DNA of 15,463 nt from Clostridiales bacterium. Its GTDB lineage: Bacteria > Bacillota > Clostridia > Tissierellales > Dethiosulfatibacteraceae. Location of the stretch: positions 1 to 15,463 of the forward strand of contig DMAP01000420.1 in NCBI GenBank assembly GCA_003446975.1. Direction: 5' to 3'. The notes under the pieces were generated by a model, which was given only the letters and a program-made list of their open reading frames with translations, searched no databases and was not told the origin of the DNA. Position 1 is the first letter of the stretch; every line of letters begins with the position of its first letter. Both the position numbers and the translations under genes were made by a program. Positions 13,331 to 15,463 of the stretch are shown here, one piece after another.

Positions 13331-14696
13331 GCTGACGCTATCTTTCGCTCTTGTTGTTTTACTGACCATAGCATTGATCAGCTTATTGTCTAACCATTTA
13401 GTGAGTCAGCAATTCGAAGATTATATGTTAAGACAACAGGAACAAAAGGTAAATGGATTAGCGACTATATTAAGTCATCAATATGATAGCGTATTGGAGA
13501 ATTGGAATGCTGATTCTGTCTATACCATAGGAATGTATGCCTTGAATGAGGGTTATATCATTAAGGTCTACGACTCCAAAAACAGGATTATTTGGGATGC
13601 ACAGGCACATGATATGAGCTTTTGCGCAGAAATGATGGAGGATATTGCCAATCGGATGCAGCAATATAATCCTCAGGTAAATGGAGAATTCACATCAACG
13701 ATTCTCCATTTGATACATGAAGATGAAATCATAGGCTATGTCAACATCCTCTACTATGGTCCGTTTTTTTTGAGTGAAAATGATTTTAGTTTTTTGAATG
13801 CCTTGAATAATGCTTTGATAGGAACAGGAATTTTTTCGTTGATTGCTTCGGTAACGATTGGTATTTTTATAGCTAAGCGATTAAGTATTCCTCTGCACAA
13901 AACTGTTGAGGCGACCAAAAATATTGCTGACGGGAATTATAAGATACTAATACATGAGAAGACAAAAATTGAAGAAATAGAATTGTTAATCACCTCTGTC
14001 AATCAATTGGCGACATCGTTGGAAAGGCAGCAGATTTTACGCAAACAGCTTACTTATGATGTTTCACATGAGTTAAGAACACCTATCACCATAGTACAGA
14101 CCCATCTGGAGGCTATGATAGAAGGTTTATGGGAACCTTCACAAGAGCGCTTGCAGGATTGTCATGATGAAATAACACGAATTGGAAAATTGGTCAGTGA
14201 TCTGGAAAATTTAGCCAAAACTGACCATGAGAATTTGAAACTCAATAAATCAGAAATCAATCTTATGGAAATGACTCGAAGTATTGTAAAAGGATTTGAA
14301 GTGGAGTTGGCAAACAAAGATTTGAATGTTACACTGGAAGGACGCTGCTCATCTATACAAGCTGATAAGGATAAAATAAATCAGGTTGTTTTAAATCTAA
14401 TGACAAACGCCATAAAATACTCTAAAACTGGTGGTAATATCAACATAATATTTGAGGAAAACGATGAAATTGTCTCGTTTAGAATACAAGATGACGGGAT
14501 TGGTATACCTGAAGATGAGTTGCCATATATTTTCGAACGTTTCTATCGTGCGGATAAGTCCCGTAACCGAATGACCGGGGGATCTGGATTGGGTTTGGCG
14601 ATAGTCAAATCGATTGTGGAGGCACATGGTGGCAAGGTTATGGTAGAGAGTAAGTTAAACAAAGGCAGCATGTTTGAAGTGATTCTACCCAAATAG
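13308..14696 (+). CDS. sensor histidine kinase (second two-component system), possible metal sensor
   Basis: A 462-residue membrane kinase. It has a transmembrane helix at about 11-30, an extracytoplasmic sensor domain of roughly 135 residues, a second helix at about 168-191, and a HAMP linker. The HisKA domain has H254 in YDVSHELRTP. The ATPase domain has NLMTNAIKYS, DDGIGIP, the F box FERFYRADKSR, and GGSGLGLAI. The sensor holds a cluster of potential metal ligands: H101, M103, C106, M109 and M110, after IWDAQ. Together with the copper-type domains of the gene before, this makes Cu(I) a reasonable but unproven signal. The ATG at 13308 follows GGGGGAGG at nine bases and lies within the regulator gene. 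An upstream ATG at 13230 would place a poor N-terminus before the membrane helix. Confidence 0.92.
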   Translation: MKQKLRTKLTLSFALVVLLTIALISLLSNHLVSQQFEDYMLRQQEQKVNGLATILSHQYDSVLENWNADSVYTIGMYALNEGYIIKVYDSKNRIIWDAQAHDMSFCAEMMEDIANRMQQYNPQVNGEFTSTILHLIHEDEIIGYVNILYYGPFFLSENDFSFLNALNNALIGTGIFSLIASVTIGIFIAKRLSIPLHKTVEATKNIADGNYKILIHEKTKIEEIELLITSVNQLATSLERQQILRKQLTYDVSHELRTPITIVQTHLEAMIEGLWEPSQERLQDCHDEITRIGKLVSDLENLAKTDHENLKLNKSEINLMEMTRSIVKGFEVELANKDLNVTLEGRCSSIQADKDKINQVVLNLMTNAIKYSKTGGNINIIFEENDEIVSFRIQDDGIGIPEDELPYIFERFYRADKSRNRMTGGSGLGLAIVKSIVEAHGGKVMVESKLNKGSMFEVILPK

Positions 14697-14712
14697 CATA
14701 GATAAAGTCAAA

Positions 14713-14744
14713 AAGCCGTGTCGAGTTTATAACAGACACGGCTT
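14713..14744. terminator. bidirectional intrinsic terminator between kinase and HxlR genes
   Basis: A 10-bp GC-rich stem, AAGCCGTGTC (14713-14722) with GACACGGCTT (14735-14744), encloses a 12-base loop between two converging genes. On the minus strand it is followed by a run of five T's (counting the last two bases of the stem) and then GACTTT, so it should end the HxlR transcript efficiently. On the plus strand the following TTAAATATTTATT is a weaker U-tract but probably still ends the two-component transcript. Confidence 0.88.
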
Positions 14745-14767
14745 AAATATTTATTATCCATATTGAA

Positions 14768-15160
14768 TCATTTTTTAGACACACTCAATTCCTGTTTGAT
14801 TATATTTTCTTGAAGAGAGGTGTCTATAGTGATGTCAAACTGATCAGCGTAGTTTATTCCCCACTTGTACATGGAATGTAAAACCGGCAGGAATGTCTTC
14901 CCATCCTCAGTCAGAGAGTATTCAACTTTTGGTGGAATGACCGCATAGACTTCTCTGTGGACCAAACCGTTTTCCTCCAGATCCCTAAGCTGTTGGGTCA
15001 ACATTTTAGGCGTGATTCCTGGCATCATTCTCTTTAATTGACTGAATCTTAATCGATGTTTACGTAAATGCCATAGTATAACACATTTCCACTTACCACC
15101 TATTAAATCCATTGACAATTCCAAGGGACATCGATATATTTTTTCCGCTTCCTCAATCAT
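14768..15160 (-). CDS. HxlR-family winged-helix transcriptional regulator
   Basis: A 130-residue DNA-binding protein of the HxlR/YodB type. It shows the family pattern from residue 11: CPLELSMDLIGGKWKCVILWHL, then RFSQLKRMMPGITPKMLTQQLRDLEENGLVHREVY, and PPKVEYSLTEDGK. C11 is at the conserved N-terminal cysteine position which in some members (YodB, HypR) senses electrophiles or oxidants; C26 is a second cysteine. The ATG at 15160 has GGAGGT five bases upstream; starts further upstream would lie in the promoter region. The gene is divergent from an unseen plus-strand gene just beyond the window, the usual arrangement for an HxlR regulator and its target. The repeated ATGATAC sites in its promoter suggest autoregulation. 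The controlled function cannot be told from here. Confidence 0.9.
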   Translation of the reverse strand: MIEEAEKIYRCPLELSMDLIGGKWKCVILWHLRKHRLRFSQLKRMMPGITPKMLTQQLRDLEENGLVHREVYAVIPPKVEYSLTEDGKTFLPVLHSMYKWGINYADQFDITIDTSLQENIIKQELSVSKK

Positions 15161-15463
15161 AAGATACCTCCATAAAAATGATGGTATCATTGTAACACAA
15201 GGTATCATAATTGACCATACATATTTTAGAATAAAGATAAAAAGACTATAAAAAAAGGTAAAAAATCCGAAAATATTGATATTTCAATCACATACCAGTT
15301 TAAGCAAAAAAGATTAGATATATTATAATAATCGTTCAAATTATAATAAAAAATTCAGTATATAAAATCATACTATGATACTTGAAAGTGCATACTTGTT
15401 AAATATATTGTGTTGATATATACTTTAAACAGATAATATTTTAACAAATATAACATGGAGGTT
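15161..15463. promoter_or_regulatory. divergent intergenic region with candidate HxlR operators, a promoter and an RBS
   Basis: This 303-bp, very AT-rich stretch contains no gene. ATGATACC occurs twice on the minus strand (15208-15201 and 15190-15183, 18 bp apart), around a -10-like TACAAT of the HxlR gene. ATGATACT occurs on the plus strand at 15375-15382. The copy at 15183-15190 is part of a palindrome ATGAT-GGT-ATCAT (15178-15190). For the outgoing plus-strand gene, TTGTTA (15396-15401) and TATACT (15419-15424) form a promoter with a 17-bp spacer. GGAGG at 15457-15461 is its ribosome binding site; the start codon must follow directly after the window end. Confidence 0.55.

Noticed and set aside
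1..15463. CRISPR array, tRNA/rRNA genes, transposase genes or phage genes
   Set aside because: No regularly spaced repeats, no tRNA- or rRNA-like stretch, and no transposase, integrase or phage motif was seen in either strand.

Overview
The window looks like the chromosome of an anaerobic, low-GC Gram-positive bacterium of the Clostridia type. It has an AT-rich composition, purine-rich ribosome binding sites, several TTG starts, a class 1B (PyrK/PyrD) dihydroorotate dehydrogenase, and clostridial two-component systems. I cannot name the genus from sequence alone.

Layout. (1) 1-2658, plus strand: the 3' part of a pyrimidine operon, pyrF (5' end outside the window), pyrK, pyrD, pyrE. The first three genes overlap; a short palindrome separates pyrD from pyrE. 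(2) 2660-4438, minus strand: an exported beta-lactamase-fold serine hydrolase with a four-helix membrane tail, convergent with pyrE at a 1-bp gap. (3) 10574-4601, minus strand: one tightly packed unit of five electron-transport genes (nqrB/rnfD-, nqrC/rnfG-, nqrD-, nqrE- and nqrF-like) followed directly by an OmpR-type response regulator and a histidine kinase, closed by an intrinsic terminator at 4545-4582. (4) 10729-14696, plus strand, divergent from the electron-transport operon: a membrane protein with HMA, UreH/TauE-like and cupredoxin-like domains, probably for copper handling, followed by a second response regulator/kinase pair. (5) 14713-14744: a terminator shared by converging transcripts. 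(6) 14768-15160, minus strand: an HxlR-family regulator. (7) 15161-15463: an intergenic region with repeated candidate operator sites, ending in a ribosome binding site for a plus-strand gene that begins just outside the window.

How the parts may work together. NqrF would take electrons from NADH. They would then pass through the membrane iron-sulfur site of NqrD/NqrE to covalently bound flavins on NqrC/NqrB, coupled to Na+ movement. The quinone-reducing subunit NqrA is not in the operon, and neither are the ferredoxin-side Rnf subunits B and C, so the final electron acceptor is open. This is the most interesting feature of the window. A second point is a matching set of three 11-bp direct repeats, placed at nearly the same distance from the -10 box, upstream of both the serine hydrolase and the cupredoxin-protein gene. 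It suggests that one OmpR-family regulator controls both, linking the envelope enzyme, the metal-handling protein and possibly the divergent electron-transport operon.
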